A DNA stretch of 64,000 nucleotides, taken from positions 122,351,132 through 122,415,131 of the forward strand of contig NC_079493.1 of the NCBI RefSeq assembly GCF_030052815.1. Reading direction: 5' to 3'. Source of the DNA: Hevea brasiliensis (Eukaryota > Streptophyta > Magnoliopsida > Malpighiales > Euphorbiaceae). The position numbers and the translations under genes were made by a program. The notes under the pieces were generated by a model that was given only the letters and a program-made list of their open reading frames with translations, did no database searches and had not been told where the DNA came from. Below are positions 23,201-34,390 of this stretch, in pieces (position 1 is the first letter of the stretch; every line of letters starts with the position of its first letter).

Positions 23201-24566
23201 CTGGCTGATAACATAACAGAGGATACCCTTCAAAACATGTTTGCTGTATTTGGGAAGGTTTGTAATGTTGTCATCATGAAGGATCATGAAGGGACGTCAA
23301 GAGGTTTTGGATTTGTCAACTTTGATTCACCAGAAGGTGCTAAAAAAGCTGTTGATGCTTTGAATGGTTCCCTACTAGGTAAATTTTTGAACGTATTCCT
23401 CCCTGTTTCCTTTGCTCATTCATTTTAAATTAGGCAAGTCAACAAATAAAATGATTTTATGAATCAGGTTCTAGGACTTTGTTTGTGGGAAGAGCCCAAA
23501 AGAAAGCTGAGAGAATAAAGATATTACAACATGCAGACAAGGATATTTTCAACAACCATATTGAGAAGTTGAAGTTATCAAATGTGTATGTGAAGAATCT
23601 TGATGTACGCATTGATGACAACAAATTACGAGAAATATTCAGTGCCTGTGGAAAGATAGTTTCAGCAAAAGTGATGCGGTATGATAATGGAGTAAGTAGA
23701 AAATTTGGATTTGTGTGTTTCTCAAGTCCTGAAGAAGCAAAGAAAGCTCTGAACACTCTGAATGGTAAGCTACTAATTCTTCCTCTCTTTTCATATTGCT
23801 TATATTTATCTGTTCATAATAAGTTTCCTTGCTACCTAATGTTACTATTGTCTTAGGAATCATGTTTGGGAGGAAGTCTCTCTATGTGGCAATAGCCCGG
23901 TGTAGAAGAGATCGCCACCCGGAACAGGGGAAGTATTTTGCTGCACGCCAGTCTCAGTCATTGTATCCTTCTAACTGCAATGTTATTGCACCTCCAATTG
24001 GCCCACCATATTACAATTTGCCTACTTTCCATCCACCAATCTCTTTCCGACAGCATCCTATCTCATACCAGAATTTTGGTGCAAATATGGGTGTCCAGTG
24101 TCCACTAGGAGTGGAGAATTACCAGCAACAGTTTTACTCATATGTAAGGATTCTCTTTTATGTTACTGACATTTCATGAATAGACCTCTTTTTATTTCAG
24201 TTATTCTTATGTACTTACAAAAAATGACAGTTTCCTTTGGGACAAACACACCAACAACTCAGAACCCCTCTGCCCAGTTCTGACAACCGCATGTGAGTCC
24301 TAACTTACCTTTTTAAGGAAAGGAGATCTTCTACATTACTGTATCTAAATCTGTCTTATTTTATTTTATTTTAGCTTTTGAGAAGACTTATCGTAGTGCA
24401 AACAGTTGTGATTATTTATTCATATTGAGGTTTAAAGAACAAAATCTTAATTGATGTGCAATTCATTTCCTAATGTTGCTTCTTTCCTGATTTTGCATTA
24501 TGCTGTTAGTTTCATTTGCTCATTTCTTCCCTGATTTCTGTTAAATTTTTTCTTTGTAGTCTGTAA
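20292..24566 (+). CDS. Poly(A)-binding protein, four RRMs, no MLLE domain seen
   Basis: Seven coding exons are inferred: 20292-20502, 22035-22344, 23113-23378, 23468-23764, 23857-24143, 24231-24292 and 24560-24566. They total 1440 bases, 479 residues. RRM1 has RNP2 SLYVGDL (about residues 18-24) and RNP1 near SLCYGYVNF. RRM2 has NLFVKNL and SKGFGFVQF, RRM3 NLYVKNL and SRGFGFVNF, and RRM4 NVYVKNL with SRKFGFVCF. Such proteins bind mRNA poly(A) tails in the cytoplasm and aid translation and stability. After RRM4 there is a short Pro/Gln/Tyr-rich tail and then a stop. The ~70-residue MLLE (PABC) domain of standard PABPs (about 620-660 residues) is not visible. RRM1 is slightly aberrant (SVCPFFTLRLCRC where relatives have a more polar stretch). 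The closest Arabidopsis group is probably PAB6/PAB7-like. I take the ATG at 20292, just before RRM1. Confidence 0.87.
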
Positions 24567-25241
24567 ATCATGCTATCTCAAATCTTTGTGATCAAAATCT
24601 GAACTATGGATATTCTGGGATTCAAAAATTTTGGCTCTACCAAAAGGCGGAACAAGAAAGGTGGAGCTACTCGAGCTACTAGAGTTGGTGGCTTTTCCAG
24701 TTTCTAACATTCTCAATGCTAAATGTATTTCTTTTCTTTTAAAAAAAAGAAATGTTCTCTAGTTGCTCGGTAAATCTTTACTAGGAAAGACCACCATCAG
24801 TTTTGTCATATAGAACATGGGATTTTATGACAATGCCTTTTGCCCTCCTACTTCTAACATATGTTTGGCTTGGCTGTGATGCGGAGAAATAACAAATGGG
24901 AGAAAATTTTATGTGCGCTTGATTTCTTGGAGCTGAATTTTGTGTTATAAGTAAAAGTATGTTGTTCCATTCCAAATTGATTTTGTTTCCATAACTACAC
25001 AAAATCAATGATCTAAAATTACAAATCTTTTCCAGCTCTTTCTGCTAAATGATATCATCTTGACATCTAAGAATAAAATCAAGAAGAGAAATTTGAAGTT
25101 GAACTTCTCATAGAAGGAAATAAGTTTTCTTCAGCTACATGAAATTGAAGACGAGCTTTTACGATATTTTTTGGTTATGACAGTAGTAGATATACCACAA
25201 GAGGGATATGTTATACGGATAAAAGTTTTATGCGTCAAGCG
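24567..25241. other. Convergent 3' region between the PABP and GDSL genes
   Basis: Likely 3' UTRs of two convergent genes; no separate coding region is recognised. A second possible reading frame just after the PABP stop (24600-24680) is short and featureless. Confidence 0.5.
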
Positions 25242-26712
25242 TCAAAGGAGAGCAAAGCCCTGAACAATGAGTGCATCTGCAAGAACCTGATTAGCTGCCT
25301 GAGATGGATGGACACTGTCCCAAAATACATATTGGGTGGCATTGGGGCAAGTGCCTGGAGACTTTGGATTGCACAACAATATTGTCGTCTCTATAGTCCC
25401 TGTCCCACAGCAACCTCTTTTTGCTTCCACAAAGCCTACCAAACATTATAGAAAAGATTGTTACTATGATCCAATAAACTCAAATTTGCTTCTCTTAGTG
25501 TTCCTAAATTTGTTACCATTAGCTGAAGGAGATATAACAAGGTCATAGAGTGGCTTGAAGATGTCGAAGACGACAATTCTTAGATCAGGAAGTTGCTTTT
25601 GGAGACTTGTAGCAGCTGAGTTTATCTTCTTGTTAAATTGCTGGGCATCAGCGTTGATCCTGGAAACACACCCACTCTCATGAAATCCAAATAAAGTGCG
25701 AGCTGCAGGAAGGCAGCCCAATGGTGGGAGTGAAGTTACACCAAGTCTTCTAGCACCTGAACCATACAAGTCCTGTTTTCCAAGCAGAGCTTTCTCAAAA
25801 AGATTTATGGCATTTTTTGCTACTAAATTTCACTTTGCATGTTCTACACAGAAGTAGGAGAAAAATTTAGAAATGATGGATAGCGGTAATTAGCAGATAC
25901 CTTAACAAAGCTTGTAAATGCACCGACTAGGAGTGAGCCATACTGATCAGGAGTATAGAGCTTGTTTAACAAAGGATTGACATAATAGTTCTGGAGGAAG
26001 TCACTACTTCCTGCACTCAATAAATAGAGTGCATCCTTGATGATTGATGCTGATTTGTTACATCCAGCCACCTTTGCTAGCTTACTCTTGTATTCCTTGA
26101 AGTAGTGTAACTGTTGAGACAATGGAATTGCATGCTGCAAACCAAAGTTTGAATATTGTTAGAGAAATTAGACTTTATATTAATGAATAATTATTTTCAT
26201 AAATAAGATTAAAAAAAATAATTCACATTTAATGTCGCAGCTTTTTCATCGTAACCAGATGCAGCTGATGCAAAGTTTGCTCCTATAAGAAGGTTTTTTC
26301 CTGATGCATCTGGGCTAAGATATGCAGGTGGATAAGTCTTGAACCCAAGAGTTTCAGCTGCAAAAAAATAAATCATTAATGCATTGATGCATAATTTAAA
26401 TTTTATAAGCAGAATCATAGTGTAGGACTAACCCTTGATGATTGATCTGTGGTTACCTGTTATGTCGGTGGCTAATTTGCCATTGCAGAACCTACCTGTA
26501 GGCTCATGATTGATAAAGTCCCTTCCATAGGGAGGGTAATTGGCCTTGAAAATTGTAAGGAGATAGTCATTGTTCCCAACATCCACAGCTGAGTCCCCAA
26601 ATGTAATGATCGCAGGAACAAGAGTCTCTTGTGCATACCCACGATTCAGGAATGCAAATGCCAAGACCAAAAGCCCCAAAACCATGGCTCCTCCTCTAGA
26701 GTAGATTTCCAT
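25242..26712 (-). CDS. GDSL esterase/lipase, APG-type, secreted
   Basis: Five coding exons are inferred on the - strand: 26457-26712, 26227-26357, 25901-26134, 25517-25772 and 25242-25435, all GT-AG. They total 1071 bases, 356 residues, the usual family length. A signal peptide covers about residues 1-27 (hydrophobic LGLLVLAFAFL, then GYAQ). Block I is FGDSAVDVGNND with nucleophile Ser41. The SAGSSDF block is the APG-clade variant of block III. The catalytic Asp332 and His335 lie in WDSVHPS near the C-terminus, and the Cys pair CCGTGT is also conserved. It hydrolyses ester bonds in the apoplast; the clade includes Arabidopsis At5g03810/At5g03820-like enzymes. The natural substrate cannot be told from sequence. 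All catalytic blocks are present, so it is probably active. Confidence 0.92.
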
Positions 26713-26722
26713 TTTTCTGTAC

Positions 26723-26805
26723 TTAGCCTGCAGTGAGCGTGAGGGTTTTTTCTGACTTGATTAGCCTGCAGTGTGCAGTGGGTGTGAGTGTTTTTTCTGA
26801 CTTGA
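26723..26805 (-). repeat. Direct repeat in the leader of the GDSL gene
   Basis: Two copies of a unit starting TTAGCCTGCAGTG and ending TTTTTTCTGACTTGA, 26723-26760 (38 bases) and 26761-26805 (45 bases), lie directly upstream of the start codon, between it and the candidate TATA box. Confidence 0.8.
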
Positions 26806-26815
26806 CCCTTTTATA
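26806..26815 (-). promoter_or_regulatory. Candidate TATA box of the GDSL gene
   Basis: The - strand reads TTATAAAAGG about 95 bases before the start codon. It is assigned by motif and position only. Confidence 0.5.
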
Positions 26816-27410
26816 AGGAAACTTGAAAGTCACATAGCTATGGATTAGGCCTTTGATGGAGGAGGATGGAAGTTGAGAATTGCTCATAAATGTGAGCTGT
26901 TCAAGTGGCAATGTTAGCATTCATAGCATACATAACACAACTTTCAATGCATGCTAAGATGTTTGGTTTCTCTTGTAATATGTTTTGTTTCGATGAAAGT
27001 TTTTAAATGAATAAATTAAAAGAGATGAATTATGCATGAAAATCATAAATCATTATAAACATATTAAAATCTTATTAAATACAGATAATTTTCAGTAAAT
27101 AAAGGAGTAAAAAGGGCAGAAACTTATTCATGTGTGATAATCATGAAGAACTTGTAGTAATGAAGGAGAAAAGTAAGGTAGTTGGGGGTGATAAAGGTTG
27201 GCGTGCATTTGTTAATGTGGGTTGTTCTAGCATTAGTCAACCATAGTGACATGCAGGTTGGCTCTATACCAGATATTGCAATTACACGCTGATTTTATGA
27301 AAATTTGCTTGCTTTTTATAAATTAAGTGGCGAATTAAAAAAAAAAATTTCTAAGGTCAATATATATAAAAAAAATTAAGATTAAGATTTTTTAATCGAT
27401 TTTCTACTTG
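26816..27410. other. Intergenic region between the GDSL gene and element 2
   Basis: Probable upstream region of the GDSL gene, becoming AT-rich after 27000. No gene is recognised. Confidence 0.5.
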
Positions 27411-27415
27411 CAGAA
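27411..27415. repeat. Target site duplication CAGAA, left copy (element 2)
   Basis: CAGAA directly before the LTR at 27416 recurs at 36125-36129 directly after the other LTR. Confidence 0.95.
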
Positions 27416-29127
27416 TGTCACGACCCAACCTATGGGCCGGACCGGCACTAGGACCTGGGCCAGCCTAAAGCCCCCGAGGCCCGTAGTAAGCCTAACTGTT
27501 CATTAACCCAACTCTAAGGCCCATTTGGGCCCAATTTCAAGAAACCAAACGGACAGAGTCCGGCCATAAAATGGACTTTCCAACGGATAGTTTTCGACTC
27601 ACCCGACCTGTAAACATAATAAATACTCAATTAGGGAGCTCAGCTCACCCTCCACATACTCATATCCTCATAAAAATAAATGGGAGCTCAGCTCCCTCAT
27701 CCAATCCATCAAACATACATATCATTATATGTTTACAGGTCCAACATGATAATAATATTACAGACCATAATCAAATAAATACTTCTAACACATGCGGAAA
27801 TTCTAGGAGTAAATAAAATTACACAAATATTGATAAACAACCTGCGAAGGAGAAAAGCAGGTTAACCAAAAATAAAATCCTCCTGTAGCTTTGAAAAAAA
27901 TATTGAACAGAGTGAGCGCTCGACTCAGAGTAAAATATAAATTTTAACCATAATCTATATAAATATCTAAATCTAATGCACCATTTAGAGTGAAATGCAA
28001 CATCCACATCATTTTCACATCATAACATCTAAAAGGTAATTTGGAGCACTCACGCACTCGTAACATCAATCATAATATATGGGAGCCGATCCCTATACGA
28101 CTCTCTTAAATCCAACCCGTGCCAAGAACTCATTTCTGACTTCCACTTAAATACCAAATCGGGTCCCAAATAAGAACTCAAGCCGTGTCTACCCCGAAGG
28201 ACCGGGTCCCAGCGAAGAACTCAAGCCGTGTCTACCCGTCCTATCCATAGTCCACACCACATCACACGCACGCCAACGCACGCACACTGCTCCAAATTAC
28301 CACAACAACATACATGGCACTTTAACATTTATCAATGCATCAAAAATCGTGCCTAGAGTTTAACTACATAAATATATGCATATAAGTGATGCATGGGCAT
28401 GCTGAACATATAATAATATCGAAATTACAATTAAAATTAATATTCTACTCACAGACTTGACGGTGGTCACTGAGGCGGCTGGGCGGAGGAAGAAGGCTGT
28501 CCCGGCTCACCTGACAATTTTATTACAATCATTTAATAAATTTGACTCCATACAAACAAGGAAAAAGACCAAATACGTCCTAATTGCGTTTAAAATCCCA
28601 GAGTCTCCCTATACCTAGGACCTACCCAACCCGCAAAAGGGCTTAAAACACACTTCTATATCCACATATCCACAACTCAATCACGCCACACACCTCTCCC
28701 GCCCATTAAATCAATCATTCATCACAATATGTAAAATTTCAATTTAGTCCTTATAATTGATCATTTTTGCAAAATCGCTCAAATAAGCTCTAAAAATTAT
28801 AAAACTCTGCCTCGCGGTCCTTAGAAATATTACTAAGCTATTGCAAAAGAATCGTAATTTTCTAAGCTACCACAAATATTTTATGGATTTTTAATCCTAT
28901 TTAAGCACTAGAAAATTATGAAAAAGCAAGGTTCGGTTTACCTTTGCCGATTCCGATTTCGAACGCTCGATGCCCGACAATGGTGGGGTAGCCAAAACCT
29001 CGATCCACCCGAGACTTTTCCTAGTGTCTGTTCGCCGGAATTCACGCATCCGACAACCGCCGAATTTCCGCGAATTGAGGATACCTACACGAAGCCCAAT
29101 AATAATATATAAAAATCGGGTGTTACA
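27416..29127 (-). repeat. Element 2 3' LTR
   Basis: Starts TGTCACGACC on the + strand and ends TCGGGTGTTACA. It aligns with the first ~1.69 kb of the element 1 LTR up to the CACGAAGCCC motif (about 29088) and then jumps to a short end, so the ~770-base U3 part of element 1 is absent. It differs from the right LTR by the same kind of small losses as seen in element 1. Confidence 0.93.
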
Positions 29128-29141
29128 TTCTCCTCCTTACG
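29128..29141 (-). other. Polypurine tract of element 2
   Basis: The - strand reads CGTAAGGAGGAGAA directly upstream of the 3' LTR start. Confidence 0.8.
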
Positions 29142-31120
29142 TAAAAATTCGCCCTCGAATTTTACACAAGGCGTAATAAAGTACATGATTACACATTGAA
29201 TGATATGGTACTTGCTACGCATGTCCCGCTCGACTCCAGTGCACTCTTCCACCGATCGGCTCCTCCACAAAACCTTAACCATAAGGATCTGCTTTGATCT
29301 TAGCTATCTCACTTGGTAGTCCACTATGGCTACAGTGTTGCTCCTCAAATGTCAAGTTCTCCTTTAGTTCTATTACATCCGATCAGTAGTACATGAGAAG
29401 GATCGGAATGTATTTCGAGCATAGAGATGTGAAACACGGATGAACGTGAGAAAGGTTGGGTGGTAGCTCCAACCGTAGGCAATCGCTCCAACTCTATCCG
29501 TAACCTCAAAAGGTCCAATATACCGAGGTGCCAACTTGCCCTTCTTTCCAAATCTCATGACTCCTTCATTGGAAAAACCTTCAGAATACATAGTCGCCTT
29601 TGCAAACTCCACATCCCTCCGTCTGGGTCTACATAACTCTTCCGCCATCGAAAGTTTTGATCGTTCCTCGATTAAAGGAACTATCTCTCAAGTGTCTTGC
29701 ACTAGGTCTACATCATGCACCTTCGCTTCCCCATTTCCGTCCTACAGAGAGAGACCTATACTTTCTTCCATATAGTGCCTCATAGGGTGGCATCCCTATC
29801 TGGAGTGATAATCGTTGTTGTAGGCAAACTCCACCAAAGCTAGCCGCTCATCCCATTGACCTCCAAAATCCAAAACACTCATGCAAAGCATGTCTTCGTT
29901 GTTTGGATTGTCCTTTCATCTGTCCGTGCATTCGAGGGTGGAAAGCCGTCGAAGTTCAATCGTGTGCCAAGTGCCTCTGCAACTTTCTCCAAAACCAGAA
30001 GTGAATGGGCCCTCATCGAGATATTATGGAAGCCGGAACTCCATGCAATCTGACTATTTCTCGAATGTAGAGCCGGGCGTACTGTGCCACAGAATATGTA
30101 ATCTTCACAGGCAAGAAGTGAGATGATTTGGTCAAGCGGTCTACAATTACCCATATCGAGTCATATCCTCGCGTGGTACGAGGCAACCCATCACAAAATC
30201 CATAGAAATCATTTCCCACTTCCATTCCGGGATAGGAGCTCTTGCAACTTCCCCGACGGTCTCCGTGTTCAAACTTCACCTTCGACAAGTCAAGCACTTG
30301 GACACAAAGTCCGCTATGTCTCTCTTCATGCCATTCCACCAATAGCTATCTTTCACATCATAGTACATCTTGGTGGAACTGAGTGGACATTGCATGCTGT
30401 ATAGTGTGCCTCTCGCATGATTTCATCTCGAGATTGTCCACATCGGGCACACATATCCTAGAACCTTGCACTAGGGCACCATCATTGGCAAATCCAAACT
30501 CACCACCTTCACCTTGTTGTACTCTTTCTATGATCTTCATTAATTGTTGGTCTCGTGTTGGGAAACTCTAACTCTATCTCGCAAGTCCGGCCTCACCGAA
30601 AAATGAGCCAACAAGACCCCTCATCTGAAAGATCTAGGATTAAACCTTGATCCATCAACTCATGTACTTTTGAATCAACGGTCTCTTCTCTCATGAAATG
30701 TGCGCCAAATCGCTGTAAGATTTTACGCTTAAAGCATCTGCTACTACATTAGCCTTCCTGTGGTGGTACCGATGGTGCAATCATAGTCTTCCGTAAGCTC
30801 CATCCATCTCCTCTGTCTCAAGTTTAAATCCCTCGTTGGAAGATGTACTTCAAACTCTTATAGTCGGTGTATATCTCGCACACTTCACCATACAGTAGTG
30901 TCTCCAGATTTTTAGTGCAAAGACTACACCGCCATTTCCAAATCATGGGTGGGATAGTTACGCTCATGCCTCTTCGTGCCTTGAAGCATAAGCCACTACT
31001 TTTCCATTCCGCATCAAAACACACCCTAGGCCAACTCAAGGCGTCCAAAGACACGGTGTATCCTTCACCGCTCATAGGTAGTGTTAACACAGGGCGATGG
31101 TTAGACACTCCTTATCCTCG
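29142..31120 (-). pseudogene. Element 2 integrase and RNase H remains
   Basis: Colinear with element 1 positions 6064-8040. Readable - strand pieces include VLWRSRSVEECT near 29240-29280, FGKKGKLAPRYIGPFEVTDR at about 29480-29560 (end of integrase), and an RNase H segment between about 30824 and 31108. Many small losses break the frame. Homology to element 1 stops at about 31120, just after a shared GGTTAGACACTCCTT. Confidence 0.78.
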
Positions 31121-34100
31121 TCATTATAACTGACTCTATCGAGCTCTCTTCCTGTCCTTTGCATCTTATCCACTTCCCTTTTCCTATTTTTGGTATTGTT
31201 GGTATCTTTTCAACCTGCTGTACTTATTCCTTAATTTTAGTCATATCTCATCCTTACACCTTTTCCTTAAAAGACGTCTATCACATCATCAACTTTAACT
31301 TTCTTTTTATTTCTTAGTCTTATCTTGATTACTAGTTCCATTACTTCGAAAATTCTAACCTTACGGCTTACTCCTGCCAGCATATTCTTCACCTTTTATA
31401 ACACTTATAATTAACCATAGAAAATTCGTTTTTGTAACCCCTTTCCCAACTTAACTATCAGAACATTATCATTCCCTACCAGCCTTAGTAGGAAATTGCT
31501 CATCTTGGATGAATATGAGCCCCATAAACTATAAGTTCCATCCGAACTAACACTACTGTAGGAAATATGTGTCATGCCTTAATTCCAAACAAGATACTTC
31601 ACGTGTTCATTCTCCTTAATATAATCATATATACTGCCCATAGCTTTCTAAACTTCAACCTCAAATTACCCATCAGCAACAATTTCATCTATTGAAACTC
31701 ATCCATAAATAGTACTTCATCTAGCTCATAGTTTAAAACAGTCGCAAGCCTTAGTAGCTAACTCAATTTAACTCCTGTCATTACTCTGTTCGTCCTTTCA
31801 TACTTAATACTAGGTATGCACTTACTGTCATTCTCATATCAGAAATTATGTATGAATTTGTGCCTACTAAACTCTCAATAACTAGGTCTCCTTGACTCGG
31901 TTCTGTTCCTTATATAACCTTCTAGAACCAAAAGCACAAGCTAAACTTGAAAAGAAAGAAAATATCCTCTTATATTCAACTACACCCGATTGTCATATTA
32001 TAACGTTTCACCTAAGTTTCTTGGTCTTTCTCTCCAAATTTCATCATCTCCTAGCACAATTATGCTCTACTTATAAGGTATCATCTGCATGAACCCTTTA
32101 CAGTACCATTTTCCTTCTTGACATAATATTTTATAATTTATTAACTTTACTTATACTCGAACTATGATTAATATCTATCATCGTTTTTATTGTGCCCTTA
32201 ACTTTTGTTGATTCTGAAAGATTTCTCTCACTAATAAATTCTTCCAACACTAATTCCACCCTTATCTAGGGTTATTAATTTGATCCTTGAACTTTCTAGT
32301 GATTTATAACCATCCAGACTTGTCACTTTTCGTTCTACCCCTACTATTGTCCCGTGTTATTGCTTCACTACAAAGTGATTCTGTTGATCACACTAAAAAT
32401 GTTTGCCTGACATTCATAACGAACCTCTAACTACCTTCTCACTATCTCAAAAGTTTAACCTAAAACCTATGTGTCATTATCTATCATTATTTTCCTCTCA
32501 TCATACCTATTTGATCCCTTAGACTGACTTTTATTCAACTTACTGCTTACTAACTTCTCTTTCTCTACCTATTTAGGTAGTCCGCAATACCATCGCACAC
32601 CTTCTAACATTTACTCATTATTATTGTATTCCATACCTCCATCACTTTTCTCACTAATGTGGTCCCATTTTGGGTTTTCCATCCTTGTCATTCTCCTTGC
32701 CAAGAATAACGCTTAGCCTATCCTATATCTTAACTTTGTTCCTTTTATTATGCGCTCTTTAGGTTGTCCTTTCATTTATTTCCTTTGTCTTACCCAAAAT
32801 AGAACTTGACTATTCTATCCCTGGTTTCATTCTTTTTCCTAACATAATAGCAGTACTTGCTAACTATATCTTTCAGAGTCTCTATCGCGTTATCATATGT
32901 CTGTGCTACTCAGATTTGGTCCTTTGACCACTCTAGCTAGTACTTCCACTAGCATTTAGATTATATTGCATATGCAATCAATTGTCCAAACTTTTATTCT
33001 GCACTTTCTTTATCCATTGGCCTTCTGTGATTTATCTTCGCTAATTTATTACTCTTAACACTATTATAATTATTATTTTCCATGTTTACTCAACTAGCCA
33101 AAACTTAAGATTCCGGGCACCCAAACCTGTCATCCAATTCAAAGGACTTACATCCATCATGATCTGATTATATATGATTCCTATAATGGAACTTGTATCC
33201 TCTCCAGGATACCCGAGCCAACTACTCTCTACCACACTCTACAGTCCCATCTGGGACACTATTCCATAAGTCATCATTATCAGTAATAACCTTCGATCCA
33301 TTCTGAAAAGATAGGACTATATCCTAACTTGCTGCAACAAAGGTACTACATCTACCACCTTGCCAGAACCATGTCAAGTTAATGACTCTTTTATCATATC
33401 ATAGCTCTATAAATCATCAATTCATAGTTTCGACCTTCCCTAGGTAGTAGGGTTGCACTTTACATCTTGCTAATACACACAAGGTATCCTATTCTCACTA
33501 AGTTCTAAGCAAAACGTCTGTCATTCTGCAAAAATCATCCAAAATTCCATACCGAAGACTAGATGGTCTCACTCTATAGGTGTCACTTTTTACTTTGCAA
33601 CTAGTCTGAAACCTCTGGTCTGTTGGCAACTCTTGATGTAACTCTAGCTCATGCTGGGGTAACTGAGTCACTGACTCTAGTTATCACCCAACTGTGACCT
33701 TTCAATATTCTAACTCTAGACTCTTAACCAAGAGTTCCCAACTCCTCTGCAAATACGTAACTCGCTCGGCATAATCTGTACCAAAACAAGCCATCTCAAA
33801 CACCCTCATTATGGAGCACCATGGGGATGCACGCAGCTCTACACAATAATCTCATGTCGGTACTGTAATCTGCAGCTTACAGAGCAGACATCGAGAACAT
33901 TGTATAGTTACTACGATACGTCCTGACAGACTAGGTCTCCTAATTTCTTATCTCTCATGAATCTTCTATTATCACAAACTTATTCTGACTGGGTCATCTA
34001 CTGATGACTGCCAGTAGTGGTATCCTCATCCTTATCTAGGGCAACTGTACTTTTAAGACTCACTTTTATGTACTCGTGCCTTACACGAAATGGGCACACC

Positions 34101-34240
34101 ATTTAAACCCATACTGACAAAAATATAACATTTCTTGGAGTACGTATCCTCATGATAGACCTCACACGTCTACTAACTCTATTTCACATTTCTATGTACT
34201 CCACGAAAATCAAGACACTAACTGAGGTAATCTTATATTT
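31121..34240. other. Non-coding replacement block inside element 2
   Basis: About 3.1 kb sits where element 1 has RT, protease and gag. The + strand is rich in C and T (CTT, TCAT, CCTT words), and the longest open frames are only about 60-70 codons with no family features. I see no similarity to element 1 here, nor any LTR ends or target duplications that would mark a nested insertion. It may be the non-coding body of a LARD-like (large retrotransposon derivative) element or a captured genomic segment. Confidence 0.7.
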
Positions 34241-34374
34241 CCCGAAGTATAACGTAGAATCTAGAAACAAAGAATTACAGGAAAAGACGAAACAGAATCC
34301 TATACTCCGCATGTGACTCCTAGTAGACTCTTCCCAACACTTAGATGATTTTTCCCTATGAATCTGGAGCCTAA

Positions 34375-34386
34375 GCTCTGATACCA
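34375..34386 (-). other. Primer binding site (initiator-Met tRNA) of element 2
   Basis: TGGTATCAGAGC on the - strand, four bases from the 5' LTR end, identical to element 1. Confidence 0.93.
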
Positions 34387-34390
34387 CATT

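Noticed and set aside
27571..28007. Short frames in element 2 LTR
   Set aside because: LTR sequence; frames are not kept between the two LTRs.
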